Assembly (NCBI GenBank): GCA_964504335.1
Contig: CAZDET010000013.1
Location: forward strand, 23,286 to 87,285
Source of the DNA: CAZDET01 sp964504335
GTDB taxonomy: Bacteria > Bacteroidota > Bacteroidia > Chitinophagales > Saprospiraceae
Direction of reading: 5' to 3'
DNA: 64,000 nt
Both the position numbers and the translations under genes were made by a program. Numbering within the stretch: the first letter of the stretch is position 1; each line of letters opens with the position of its first letter. The notes beneath the pieces were generated by a model. It searched no databases. It had not been told where the DNA came from and saw only the letters and a program-made list of their open reading frames with translations. This document shows positions 24,168-31,380 of this stretch, piece by piece.

Positions 24168-25544
24168 CTATTCTTGCGCGCGGCAGGCCTGCAAAAATTC
24201 CCGTACGGCCTGGTACGACACACTGATGTCGGAAAAATGGGCGGCCGCCTTCTTGCTCTCGCCTTCCGTAGCGTTGAGGTGTTGCAGAATGTTCATCAAG
24301 TGCATTTTCATATGCCCGCGCTGGATTCCCGTGGTGACGAGGCTGCGCACGGCGGCAAAATTCTGCGCCAGCCCGGTGGCAGCCACGATCTTCATCAGGT
24401 CGGTTGCGCTGGGATGCCCGAGTAGTTCCAGCGAGCGCTTTGCCAGTGGGTGGAGGCGCGTGAGGCCGCCGACGGTCCCGACGGCCAGGGGCAGATCCAT
24501 CTCAAATCGGAACAGCCCATCCTTTACCGTACAGTTGCTCAGCGAGCGGTATTTACCGTCGCGGGCCGCGTAGGCGTGGGCACAGGCTTCGACCGCCCGG
24601 AAGTCGTTGGCAGTGGCCAGAATGACCGCGTCTACTCCGTTGAGGATGCCTTTATTATGGGTAACGGCGCGGTAGGTATCTTCCTGGGCAATGCGTACGG
24701 CCAATCGGAACTGCTCGGTGAAAGTGGCAATGTTGGGATCGTTTGGCGGCCCCAGATGATCGACCGGGCACTCGACCCAAGTGCGCACGAGGCAGTCGGG
24801 CGTGTAGTTTGACAAAATGGCCATAATGACCGTGACCCGGCGCTCTCCCTCCTGCAGGTCGGGCGTTTGGACGGCCCAGTCTGTCAGGGTTTTTCCGAAT
24901 TGCTCCAGGACAGAATTGATAAAATTGGCCCCCATGCTGTCGCAGGTCTCGAAGGTGGCCAATAGTTGAAAATAGTCGGGAGCGACCTCCGGTAAATGAC
25001 GCCACTTGATATCGAGGATGCCGCCGCCGCGTTTGCGCATATTGGCGGTCAGCTCGTCGGATTCCTGCTTTAACCGTTGTTTCAATCCGGGCAGGAGGGC
25101 TTCCATGCGTTGGGGGGAGCCGCTCCAGCGGAAGTGCAACTGCCCGAGCTTGACTGTCTGGATCACTTCGGCACGAAACCCACCGCGTTTCGACCAATAC
25201 TTGGCCGCCGCAGAGGCCGCCGCCACGACGGAGCTCTCTTCGATGACCATCGGCACGGCGTACACCTGCCCGTTCACCACCATATTCGGAACGAGCCCGA
25301 AGGGCATCGGAAAATTGGCAACGGTATTCTCACTGAACCCGTCCAGGGTGCGTTGCAGCTCGCCATTTGGGTGCTGAAACGAGCTTAACTCGTCGATCAC
25401 TTCTTCGGGCTGTTCGAAATACTGTTCCGAAACCCAGGCCAACTTGTCGGCCTTGCTCATCTTGGAGAATCCGTCGACTAACTTGTCGTGTTTGTTCAAT
25501 GTTGGATTCACGGACCGAGTCCTTGCTTGATTGGTAGATTTCAT
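24168..25544 (-). CDS. Hydroxymethylglutaryl-CoA reductase, class II
   Basis: Interconverts HMG-CoA and mevalonate. The length (458 residues) and sequence match the bacterial class II form without membrane segments. Recognisable pieces are ENTVANFPMPFGLVPN near the N-terminus, EESSVVAAAS with the catalytic Glu, CDSMGANFIN, LPLAVGTVGG, and GHMKMHLMN with the catalytic His region near the C-terminus. Although the class is often named 'degradative', the neighbours (IPP isomerase and a GHMP kinase) point to isoprenoid biosynthesis here. Only one base separates its start codon from the stop of the isomerase gene. Confidence 0.94.
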   Translation of the reverse strand: MKSTNQARTRSVNPTLNKHDKLVDGFSKMSKADKLAWVSEQYFEQPEEVIDELSSFQHPNGELQRTLDGFSENTVANFPMPFGLVPNMVVNGQVYAVPMVIEESSVVAAASAAAKYWSKRGGFRAEVIQTVKLGQLHFRWSGSPQRMEALLPGLKQRLKQESDELTANMRKRGGGILDIKWRHLPEVAPDYFQLLATFETCDSMGANFINSVLEQFGKTLTDWAVQTPDLQEGERRVTVIMAILSNYTPDCLVRTWVECPVDHLGPPNDPNIATFTEQFRLAVRIAQEDTYRAVTHNKGILNGVDAVILATANDFRAVEACAHAYAARDGKYRSLSNCTVKDGLFRFEMDLPLAVGTVGGLTRLHPLAKRSLELLGHPSATDLMKIVAATGLAQNFAAVRSLVTTGIQRGHMKMHLMNILQHLNATEGESKKAAAHFSDISVSYQAVREFLQACRAQE

Positions 25545-25545
25545 A

Positions 25546-26571
25546 TTATCGGATCCGCAAAAAGGCGGTAGCTAATTCAAGTCCCCGCAACTGGGCCTCC
25601 ACAAACTGGCGGAGGTGATCGTAGTCTTCGCGCGCATGGCGCAGGAAGGCAGACGCTTTTCCGTAAATAGCGGGAAGCTGGATTTTGTTGATATAATAAT
25701 AGCCATCGAGATAGTTTCGCACCCCTCCGCTCACGATAATCTGCCGGCAGCGCACCCCTTCTCCCAATTCGACAACAAGGTCATTGACCTGCTGTACCAT
25801 CTGCTCGGCGGTATGCCCTACGAATGCCAATTGGCTGTAGATCAGCTGTTTTTCGGGATCGTTGCGCAACAGCTCCAATTTGGAGAAGTTGGTGCCGCCG
25901 CTGGCGGCAAAGTCAATTGCGGCAATCGGTAGCTGCAGAAGTACGCGAAGGCTCTCGCGGCCCATCCCCTGGCCCACTTCCTTCACGATGATGGGCAGCG
26001 CGGGATAAGCCTCGATCAACTGCTCGATCGTATCAATCGGAGGTTGCCGAAAGCGGTCGCCCTCCGGTTGGAGCCATTCCTGCAGCGGGTTGACGTGGAC
26101 GATTAGGCCATCCGCCTTCAGCAACTCCAGCATTTCCGGAATGCGTTCCTCTTCCTTGTTGAACAGCAACTCTTCTATCTGAGCAATACCCAGGTTGGCA
26201 AACAAGGGAAAGTCATCACCCAGGAGGTGACGTACGTCGAAATCGGCCAAGCGGTCCTTACCGTAAAGCAACGACCGACAGCTGCCCAGGCCCATCCCCA
26301 TGCCAAACTCCCCGCAGGCCCGAGCCAGGTTGTGATTGATCGTTTGCGCCATTTCCGTACCGCCGGTCATACTGCTCACCCACACAGGTGCCCGCAACGT
26401 TTTCCCGAGAAAGGGTATCGCCGGCAGGCTGCCGGGTGCCGGGTGGGCGGCCAGCAACGGTTCGTAGGAAAACCGCTGGTCCAACTCCCCGCTCGCAATT
26501 TGCGAGCTGAAGGCCAACTCGATGTGGTCTTGTTTGCGCGTTTCGGCCGTCGGATCCGTATCGTTCGACAT
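25546..26571 (-). CDS. fni: Isopentenyl-diphosphate delta-isomerase, type 2 (FMN-dependent)
   Basis: Interconverts isopentenyl and dimethylallyl diphosphate using reduced FMN. Typical pieces are RKQDHIELAF at the N-terminus, VSSMTGGT, NLGIAQI, HVNPLQE, IIVKEVGQGM and ASGGTNFSKLE. I start at the ATG at 26571 (342 residues), preceded by a purine-rich AAGAAG and placing RKQDHIELA in its usual position; ATG codons further upstream (26604, 26688) would add an unusual Pro/Cys-rich tail. It is the first gene of a run with HMG-CoA reductase and GHMP kinase. It diverges from the ribosomal operon. Confidence 0.88.
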   Translation of the reverse strand: MSNDTDPTAETRKQDHIELAFSSQIASGELDQRFSYEPLLAAHPAPGSLPAIPFLGKTLRAPVWVSSMTGGTEMAQTINHNLARACGEFGMGMGLGSCRSLLYGKDRLADFDVRHLLGDDFPLFANLGIAQIEELLFNKEEERIPEMLELLKADGLIVHVNPLQEWLQPEGDRFRQPPIDTIEQLIEAYPALPIIVKEVGQGMGRESLRVLLQLPIAAIDFAASGGTNFSKLELLRNDPEKQLIYSQLAFVGHTAEQMVQQVNDLVVELGEGVRCRQIIVSGGVRNYLDGYYYINKIQLPAIYGKASAFLRHAREDYDHLRQFVEAQLRGLELATAFLRIR

Positions 26572-26810
26572 CTTCTTTAATTCCAATTCCCGCGTACTTA
26601 TCATGATCGGACAACATTTGTGGATTGGTCTCCCAGCCAATTGGGCTGTTGCAGTAAAAGGGATCTGGCCCGGATTTTGTTCTTGCATCCACCTTCCCGT
26701 GCGGTCCTATCTCCGGAAGAAAGAGATCATCCACCGTTGTAGCCGTGCGAAATCTTCACTGTTTTCCAGTGATTTATGAAAATCCATCTTGGATTTTTTT
26801 AAAAAAAAGC
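26572..26810. other. Divergent intergenic region between fni and rplM
   Basis: Should hold the minus-strand promoter for the isoprenoid run; no exact consensus was found. A small AT-rich inverted repeat, AAAATCCA (26779-26786) and TGGATTTT (26790-26797), is followed by T and A runs just upstream of the rplM promoter. It may be a weak terminator or an AT-rich upstream activating element. Confidence 0.4.
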
Positions 26811-26841
26811 TTGTTTATCAATTCGCCGAGCAGTACCTTTG
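26811..26841 (+). promoter_or_regulatory. Promoter of the rplM-rpsI-rpsB-tsf genes
   Basis: TTG at 26811-26813 and TACCTTTG at 26834-26841 (exact TAnnTTTG) with a 20-base spacer. The start would fall near 26848, giving a ~46-base leader with two small stems (GCTTTT/AAAAGC and AGCC/GGCT), which may be a ribosomal-protein leader for autoregulation by L13. Confidence 0.82.
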
Positions 26842-26893
26842 CACCTGCTTTTAAAAAGCCATTCGGCTAACGAACCTATTAAAGCGCACGATT

Positions 26894-27337
26894 TTGGATA
26901 CGCTAAGTTATAAAACCTTATCTGCCAACAAGCAAACGGTCGAGCGCCGTTGGTATGTGGTAGATGCCGAGGGAGAGACCGTCGGCCGTCTGGCATCACG
27001 CATTGCCACGGTGCTCCGGGGCAAGCACAAGCCCTCCTACACGCCTCACGTCGATACCGGAGACAATGTCATTGTGCTCAATGCTGAAAAAGTCCGCTTC
27101 ACCGGTCAGAAGGTGTCCCAAAAAGAATACATCCACCACACCGGCTACCCCGGTGGGCAGCGTAGCCGCACTGCCCGGGAAATGCTGGAAAAGCATCCCG
27201 AACGCGTGATCGAAAACGCCGTGCGGGGTATGCTTCCCAAGAATAGCCTCGGCCGCCAGATGTTTAAGAAGCTCTTCGTGTACACGGGTGCCGAACACCC
27301 GCACCAGGCGCAGAAGCCGGAGGAATTTAAATTTTGA
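26894..27337 (+). CDS. rplM: 50S ribosomal protein L13
   Basis: A 147-residue large-subunit ribosomal protein. The sequence DTLSYKTLSANK, then WYVVDAEGETVGRLAS, and the conserved YTGYPGGQRS and GMLPKN segments identify L13. The start codon is TTG at 26894: no in-frame ATG exists in the right place, and Bacteroidota L13 proteins start with M-D-T-L-S-Y. It is the first gene of a ribosomal protein/translation factor operon and is followed 23 bases later by S9, the usual partner. Expression is from the strong promoter at 26811-26841. Confidence 0.95.
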   Translation: MDTLSYKTLSANKQTVERRWYVVDAEGETVGRLASRIATVLRGKHKPSYTPHVDTGDNVIVLNAEKVRFTGQKVSQKEYIHHTGYPGGQRSRTAREMLEKHPERVIENAVRGMLPKNSLGRQMFKKLFVYTGAEHPHQAQKPEEFKF

Positions 27338-27360
27338 CGAACGAGTAGTCTGCCAGTACT

Positions 27361-27750
27361 ATGGAAATGATCAATACCATTGGGCGAAGAAAGGCCTCCG
27401 TCGCGCGGGTGTACCTGACTCAGGGTCAGGGTAACATCCGGATCAACGGTCGCGACTTCAGGGAATACTTCCCCCAACCGCACATTCAGAACAAGGTGGT
27501 CGCCCCTTTCCAGGTCGTTGATGTCGATAACAAGATATACGACCTCACCGTCAATGTGGACGGTGGCGGCTTTAAGGGTCAGGCCGAAGCCATCCGCATG
27601 GCGATCAGCCGGGCGCTGGTCCATCTCAACCAGGATTTCCGCAAGCCCTTGAAAGACCAAAAGTTTCTGATGCGCGACTCCCGCGAGGTAGAACGTAAGA
27701 AATACGGTAAGCCCAAGGCCCGTAAGAGCTTCCAGTTCTCCAAGCGCTAA
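27361..27750 (+). CDS. rpsI: 30S ribosomal protein S9
   Basis: A 129-residue small-subunit protein. The N-terminal NTIGRRKASVARVYL, the central GGGFKGQAEAIRMAISRAL and the basic C-terminal tail KSFQFSKR (whose last residues reach the P-site tRNA in known ribosomes) are all present. It follows rplM by 23 bases and precedes rpsB by 21 bases, the standard L13-S9-S2 order in Bacteroidota. Confidence 0.96.
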   Translation: MEMINTIGRRKASVARVYLTQGQGNIRINGRDFREYFPQPHIQNKVVAPFQVVDVDNKIYDLTVNVDGGGFKGQAEAIRMAISRALVHLNQDFRKPLKDQKFLMRDSREVERKKYGKPKARKSFQFSKR

Positions 27751-27771
27751 TTTTTCGACAACCTCAAGAAA

Positions 27772-28497
27772 ATGGAAAGACCTACTTATAAAGAGTTGCT
27801 CGACGCCGGTGTACACTTCGGGCACCTCAGAAAGAAGTGGAATCCCAAAATGTCGCCCTACATCTTCATGGAGCGGAAGGGCATCCACCTCATCGACCTC
27901 AACCGCACCGTCGAAGGATTGGAGCGCGCGGCAAATGCTATGCGGCAAATGGCCAAGGCGGGTAAAAAAATCCTGTTCGTTGCCACCAAAAAGCAGGCGA
28001 AGGAAATCGTCCGCGAAGGTGCCGAAAGCGTGGGCATGCCCTTCGTGATCGAACGCTGGCAGGGAGGTATGATGACCAACTTCAACACCATCCGCCGCTC
28101 GGTGCGCAAGATGCAGAACATCGAACGCATGCTCGGTGACGGTACGCTCGACAGCGTCACCAAAAAAGAACGGCTTACCCTGACTCGCGAGCACGAGAAA
28201 ATGAATAAAGTGCTGGGAGGAATCGCCGGCCTGAACCGCCTGCCCTCCGCCATGTTTATTGTAGATATCGAACACGAGCACATCGCCGTTTCGGAAGCCC
28301 ATAAACTGAACATTCGCACCTTCGGCCTCGTAGACACCAATGCCGACCCCAACAAGGTCGACTACCCCATTCCCGGAAATGACGATGCCTCAAAGGCCAT
28401 CGCCATCATCACCAACTACCTGGTAGATGCCATCCGGCAGGGATTGGAAGAACGCAAGGCCGCCAAGGCGGAAAAGGAGGCCACCGAAAAAGCGTAG
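27772..28497 (+). CDS. rpsB: 30S ribosomal protein S2
   Basis: A 241-residue small-subunit protein. Family-typical segments are LLDAGVHFGHLRKKWNPKM, IHLIDLNRTVEGL, FVATKKQAKE, RWQGGMMTNF and VDTNADPNKVDYPIPGNDDA. The C-terminal tail is Ala/Glu/Lys-rich. It sits in the conserved rpsB-tsf-pyrH order, but the gap to tsf (136 bases) is unusually long and filled with an 8-bp repeat tract. Confidence 0.96.
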   Translation: MERPTYKELLDAGVHFGHLRKKWNPKMSPYIFMERKGIHLIDLNRTVEGLERAANAMRQMAKAGKKILFVATKKQAKEIVREGAESVGMPFVIERWQGGMMTNFNTIRRSVRKMQNIERMLGDGTLDSVTKKERLTLTREHEKMNKVLGGIAGLNRLPSAMFIVDIEHEHIAVSEAHKLNIRTFGLVDTNADPNKVDYPIPGNDDASKAIAIITNYLVDAIRQGLEERKAAKAEKEATEKA

Positions 28498-28512
28498 TCC
28501 TCGTAAGTTCTT

Positions 28513-28592
28513 TAGTACGGTAGTACTTTAGATAGGTCCGAAAAGGACTAAAATCTAAAAGACCAACGTACTGAAAGACCAACGTACTACAG
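28513..28592 (+). repeat. Octamer repeat tract between rpsB and tsf
   Basis: Units stay in exact 8-base register for ten steps. On the left: TAGTACGG, TAGTACTT, TAGATAGG. On the right: GACCAACG (28561-28568), TACTGAAA, GACCAACG (28577-28584), TACTACAG. The two arms are related as inverted repeats (TAGTACG against CGTACT). No coding frame or promoter consensus is visible. Function unknown. Confidence 0.7.
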
Positions 28593-28633
28593 TATAGACA
28601 CGCACAGCATTTTCAAACCCAAAATAAGTACCG

Positions 28634-29461
28634 ATGAGCGTATCGGCAGCCGATGTTAAACAGCTCCGCGAAATTACCGGAGCGGGTATGATGGATTGCA
28701 AGAAAGCACTCGCTGAGGCAGATGGAGACCAGGAGAAAGCGATCGAAATATTGCGCAAGAAGGGACAGAAAGTCTCTGCTAAGCGCGCCGACAATGAAGC
28801 GAAGGAGGGAGTGGTTGTTGCCAAAGTGAGCGACGACAAAAAGAAGGGCATCATTGTCAAAGTTAGTTGTGAGACCGACTTTGTATCCAAAGGAGATGAT
28901 TTTATTGCGTTCGGCAATAAAATTGCAGACCTTGCCCTGAGCGAATTTCCCGCCACCAAGGAAGAACTGCTCCAACTGGATATGGACGGCCAAACCGTAG
29001 AGGCGCAAATCACCGAACTAGTCGGAAAGATCCGCGAGAAAATCGAACTTTCCGCCTACGAACGGCTGGAAGCTCCGCAGATTGCCCCCTACATCCACAG
29101 CGGATACCGGGCGGGCGTGCTGGTCGGTTTGAGCTCCGACAACGAGGCCTACTTCGATGCCGGCCGCGATGTTGCTATGCAGGTAGCCGCCATGCGTCCG
29201 ATTGCCCTCGACAAGGACGACGTCGATGAAACCGTCGTCAATAAGGAAATCGAAATCGGCATGGAACAGGCCCGCCAGGAAGGGAAGCCGGAGAAAATGC
29301 TCGAAAAGATTGCCCGGGGTAAGCTCAACAAGTTCTTTAAAGAGAATACCCTGCTGCATCAGCAATTCGTCAAAGACAGTTCGAAATCGATTGCCTCCTA
29401 TTTACAGGATCAGGATAAAGAACTGACCGTCACGGCGTTCAAGCACGTCGAACTCGGCTAA
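28634..29461 (+). CDS. tsf: Translation elongation factor Ts
   Basis: A 275-residue nucleotide-exchange factor that recycles EF-Tu from the GDP to the GTP form. The N-terminal UBA-like segment VKQLREITGAGMMDCKKAL and the core signatures SCETDFVSK and AMQVAAMRP identify it. Start at ATG 28634 follows directly on the conserved N-terminal helix. The gene ends two bases before a strong terminator, so pyrH downstream is probably made from a separate transcript or by readthrough. Confidence 0.96.
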   Translation: MSVSAADVKQLREITGAGMMDCKKALAEADGDQEKAIEILRKKGQKVSAKRADNEAKEGVVVAKVSDDKKKGIIVKVSCETDFVSKGDDFIAFGNKIADLALSEFPATKEELLQLDMDGQTVEAQITELVGKIREKIELSAYERLEAPQIAPYIHSGYRAGVLVGLSSDNEAYFDAGRDVAMQVAAMRPIALDKDDVDETVVNKEIEIGMEQARQEGKPEKMLEKIARGKLNKFFKENTLLHQQFVKDSSKSIASYLQDQDKELTVTAFKHVELG

Positions 29462-29463
29462 TT

Positions 29464-29497
29464 AAAAAAGGCGAACCTTTCCGGTTCGCCTTTTTTG
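29464..29497 (+). terminator. Rho-independent terminator after tsf
   Basis: A perfect stem, AAAAAAGGCGAACC (29464-29477) with GGTTCGCCTTTTTT (29483-29496) around a TTTCC loop, ending in a T-tract. The symmetry of A and T runs means it may work in both directions. Confidence 0.95.
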
Positions 29498-29509
29498 TTT
29501 GTTGCCTGC

Positions 29510-29578
29510 GGTTTAAGGTTTACGGAATGCAACCGCCCCGAACAATAAACCGTAAGCAATAAACTATAAACAATAGAA
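29510..29578 (+). repeat. Inverted heptamer repeat tract between tsf and pyrH
   Basis: Left arm GGTTTAA (29510-29516), GGTTTAC (29517-29523). Right arm in exact 7-base register: AATAAAC (29544-29550), CGTAAGC, AATAAAC (29558-29564), TATAAAC, AATAGAA (29572-29578). The arms are inverted relative to each other (GTTTA against TAAAC). Same design as the tract at 15673-15728 but with a different core. Confidence 0.7.
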
Positions 29579-29611
29579 CTATCTAACCAGCCCCTGAAAA
29601 AATCATCGCAC

Positions 29612-30352
29612 ATGTCGCTACGGTACCGCCGCATCCTGCTTAAGCTCAGTGGAGAATCCCTGATGGGTGATCAGAAGTTTGGCATCCATCCGGAGATACT
29701 GCGCCACTACGCCGAACAGATCAAAGAATTGGTTGATATCGGTGTGCAAGTGGCCATCGTGATCGGTGGTGGTAACATCTTTCGCGGCCTGAGTGCCCAC
29801 TCTTCCGGTATCGATCGCGTGCAGGGCGATTACATGGGGATGCTGGCAACCGTAATTAACGGCATGGCCCTTCAAAGTGCACTGGAAGGAATGGGCGTAT
29901 TTACCCGGCTCATTTCCGCCATCGAAATGAAGGAAATCGCCGAGCCCTACATCCGTCGCCGGGCCATTCGCCACCTGGAAAAGGGACGCGTCGTTATTTT
30001 CAGCGCCGGAACCGGTAGTCCCTACTTCACAACTGATTCGGCCGCAGCTCTTCGGGCCAATGAGATCGAAGCAGATGTTATTTTAAAGGGAACCCGGGTA
30101 GATGGCATCTACTCTGCCGATCCCGAAAAGTATCCCGATGCGATTCGCTTCGACCGGATTTCCTTCAAAAAGGTAATCAGCCTCGGCTTAAGCGTAATGG
30201 ATATGACGGCCTTTACCCTTTGCCGCGAAAACGACCGCCCGATCATCGTCTTCGATGTCAACGAACCGGATAACCTTCGGAAAATTATGCTGGGCGAACC
30301 GGTAGGTACCATCGTTACCTCCGAAGTCGAGGATACCGTCGACGCGTCCTAG
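29612..30352 (+). CDS. pyrH: UMP kinase
   Basis: A 246-residue amino-acid-kinase-fold enzyme that phosphorylates UMP to UDP in pyrimidine nucleotide synthesis. Typical segments are ILLKLSGESLMG (phosphate loop), VIGGGNIFRG, DYMGMLATVINGMAL, SAGTGSPYFTTDSAAALRA, and VDGIYSADPEKYPDA. Bacterial UMP kinases are hexameric and regulated by GTP and UTP. It lies in the conserved rpsB-tsf-pyrH neighbourhood and ends 5 bases from the convergent comF gene, leaving no room for a separate terminator. Confidence 0.96.
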   Translation: MSLRYRRILLKLSGESLMGDQKFGIHPEILRHYAEQIKELVDIGVQVAIVIGGGNIFRGLSAHSSGIDRVQGDYMGMLATVINGMALQSALEGMGVFTRLISAIEMKEIAEPYIRRRAIRHLEKGRVVIFSAGTGSPYFTTDSAAALRANEIEADVILKGTRVDGIYSADPEKYPDAIRFDRISFKKVISLGLSVMDMTAFTLCRENDRPIIVFDVNEPDNLRKIMLGEPVGTIVTSEVEDTVDAS

Positions 30353-30357
30353 CCAAA

Positions 30358-31068
30358 TTATTCCGCCATCGCCATCGTAACGACGCTCAATCGGGTGCCT
30401 TCGACCGCGAGTAATTGCTGCCCGGCCGCTTCCAAGGTAGCCCCCGTCGTCAGTACATCATCTACCAACAGCAGATGCTTTCCCCGCAGTGTTTCGGCTT
30501 TCTTTGGTGAAAGCCGGAAGGCTCCCTGAATATTCTCCTGCCGTTCTTCGCGGGATTTATGGGTCTGAGAAGCCCCATATTGTACCCGCTCGAGGACTCC
30601 ATCCGCCACTGGGATGGATAAAGCCGCTCCCAGGCCTTCGGCAAACCGAAGGCTTTGGTTAAATCCTCGTTGCCGCAGCTTGCGCGGGTGCAAGGGGACA
30701 GGAATTATGCTATCGATCTCCGGAAAGTGGGGGCTGTGCCGCAATTGCTGACCGTACCGATAACCAATCGCCGTACCGATCTCTTGCCAACGGTGGTATT
30801 TCAGTTGATGAATGAGCTGCTGTGCCCGCCCCCCTCGTTGGAAAAAGTAATAAGCCGCTCCAAATTGCAACGGCAACCGCCCCCAAAACCGCTCGGTCAA
30901 CCGATTTTCCGGCAGCAGGTGATAGCCGGTTTCGGGAAGTTGGTAGCAACAGCTCGTGCACAGGATATTCTGGATAGTTGGTGGCCGTTCCTGGCATACG
31001 GCACACAAATGCGGGAAAAATAAATGGAAAAAGGCCCCTCCCAAGGAGCGCAGTGTCGAAAAAGACAT
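30358..31068 (-). CDS. ComF family phosphoribosyltransferase-like protein
   Basis: A 236-residue protein with an N-terminal zinc-ribbon (CAVCQERP ... CTSCC) followed by a phosphoribosyltransferase domain with the PRPP-binding motif LLLVDDVLTTGATL near residue 200. The middle has VPLHPRKLRQRGFNQS, typical of ComF. In transformable bacteria ComF is a cytosolic protein needed for DNA uptake; in others its role is unclear. No other competence gene is nearby. It is convergent with pyrH. Confidence 0.9.
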   Translation of the reverse strand: MSFSTLRSLGGAFFHLFFPHLCAVCQERPPTIQNILCTSCCYQLPETGYHLLPENRLTERFWGRLPLQFGAAYYFFQRGGRAQQLIHQLKYHRWQEIGTAIGYRYGQQLRHSPHFPEIDSIIPVPLHPRKLRQRGFNQSLRFAEGLGAALSIPVADGVLERVQYGASQTHKSREERQENIQGAFRLSPKKAETLRGKHLLLVDDVLTTGATLEAAGQQLLAVEGTRLSVVTMAMAE

Positions 31069-31380
31069 GCGTTTCGAGTTTATGGTGAATCGAAAAAAGG
31101 GAGTGGAATGGATTGGAGCTGAAAATTACGCGATCTAGAAGAAGGAGTCAAGAGCGGCCCAACAAAAAACGTCTGCCTCGGGAGGAAGCAGACGCGTCAA
31201 AACAAAACGAAAAACCAACTTTAAACAAATGTCTTTATCTGGATACAAAACTTGACCGATATTTTAATTGTTGCCGCCCGTCCTGTTAAGATTTTCTTAA
31301 TGGAAGTCCACAATTCTTTCCGCACAGAATTCCCCCTGGGCCAACGCGGCTAATAAGCACAACCAGATGGTAGAAATCGG
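31069..31380. other. Intergenic region upstream of comF and downstream of the HtrA gene
   Basis: About 312 bases. The part at 31164-31194 is a terminator for the minus strand. Between it and the protease stop (31195-31380) there is AT-rich sequence with no clear gene. On the minus strand a TTTG at about 31232-31235 with a TTTTG some 20 bases further upstream could be a weak promoter for a short RNA ending at the terminator; this is tentative. Confidence 0.4.
31164..31194 (-). terminator. Rho-independent terminator downstream of the HtrA protease gene
   Basis: CGTCTGC (31170-31176) pairs with GCAGACG (31188-31194), and an inner CCTC/GAGG extends the stem. On the minus strand the hairpin is followed by six T. 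It lies 187 bases beyond the protease stop, so either the transcript has a long 3' end or a small RNA ends here. Confidence 0.75.

Noticed and set aside
27145..28302. 385-codon open frame antisense to rplM, rpsI and rpsB
   Set aside because: It crosses three well-identified ribosomal protein genes. Such long antisense frames are expected in GC-rich, strongly codon-biased genes.
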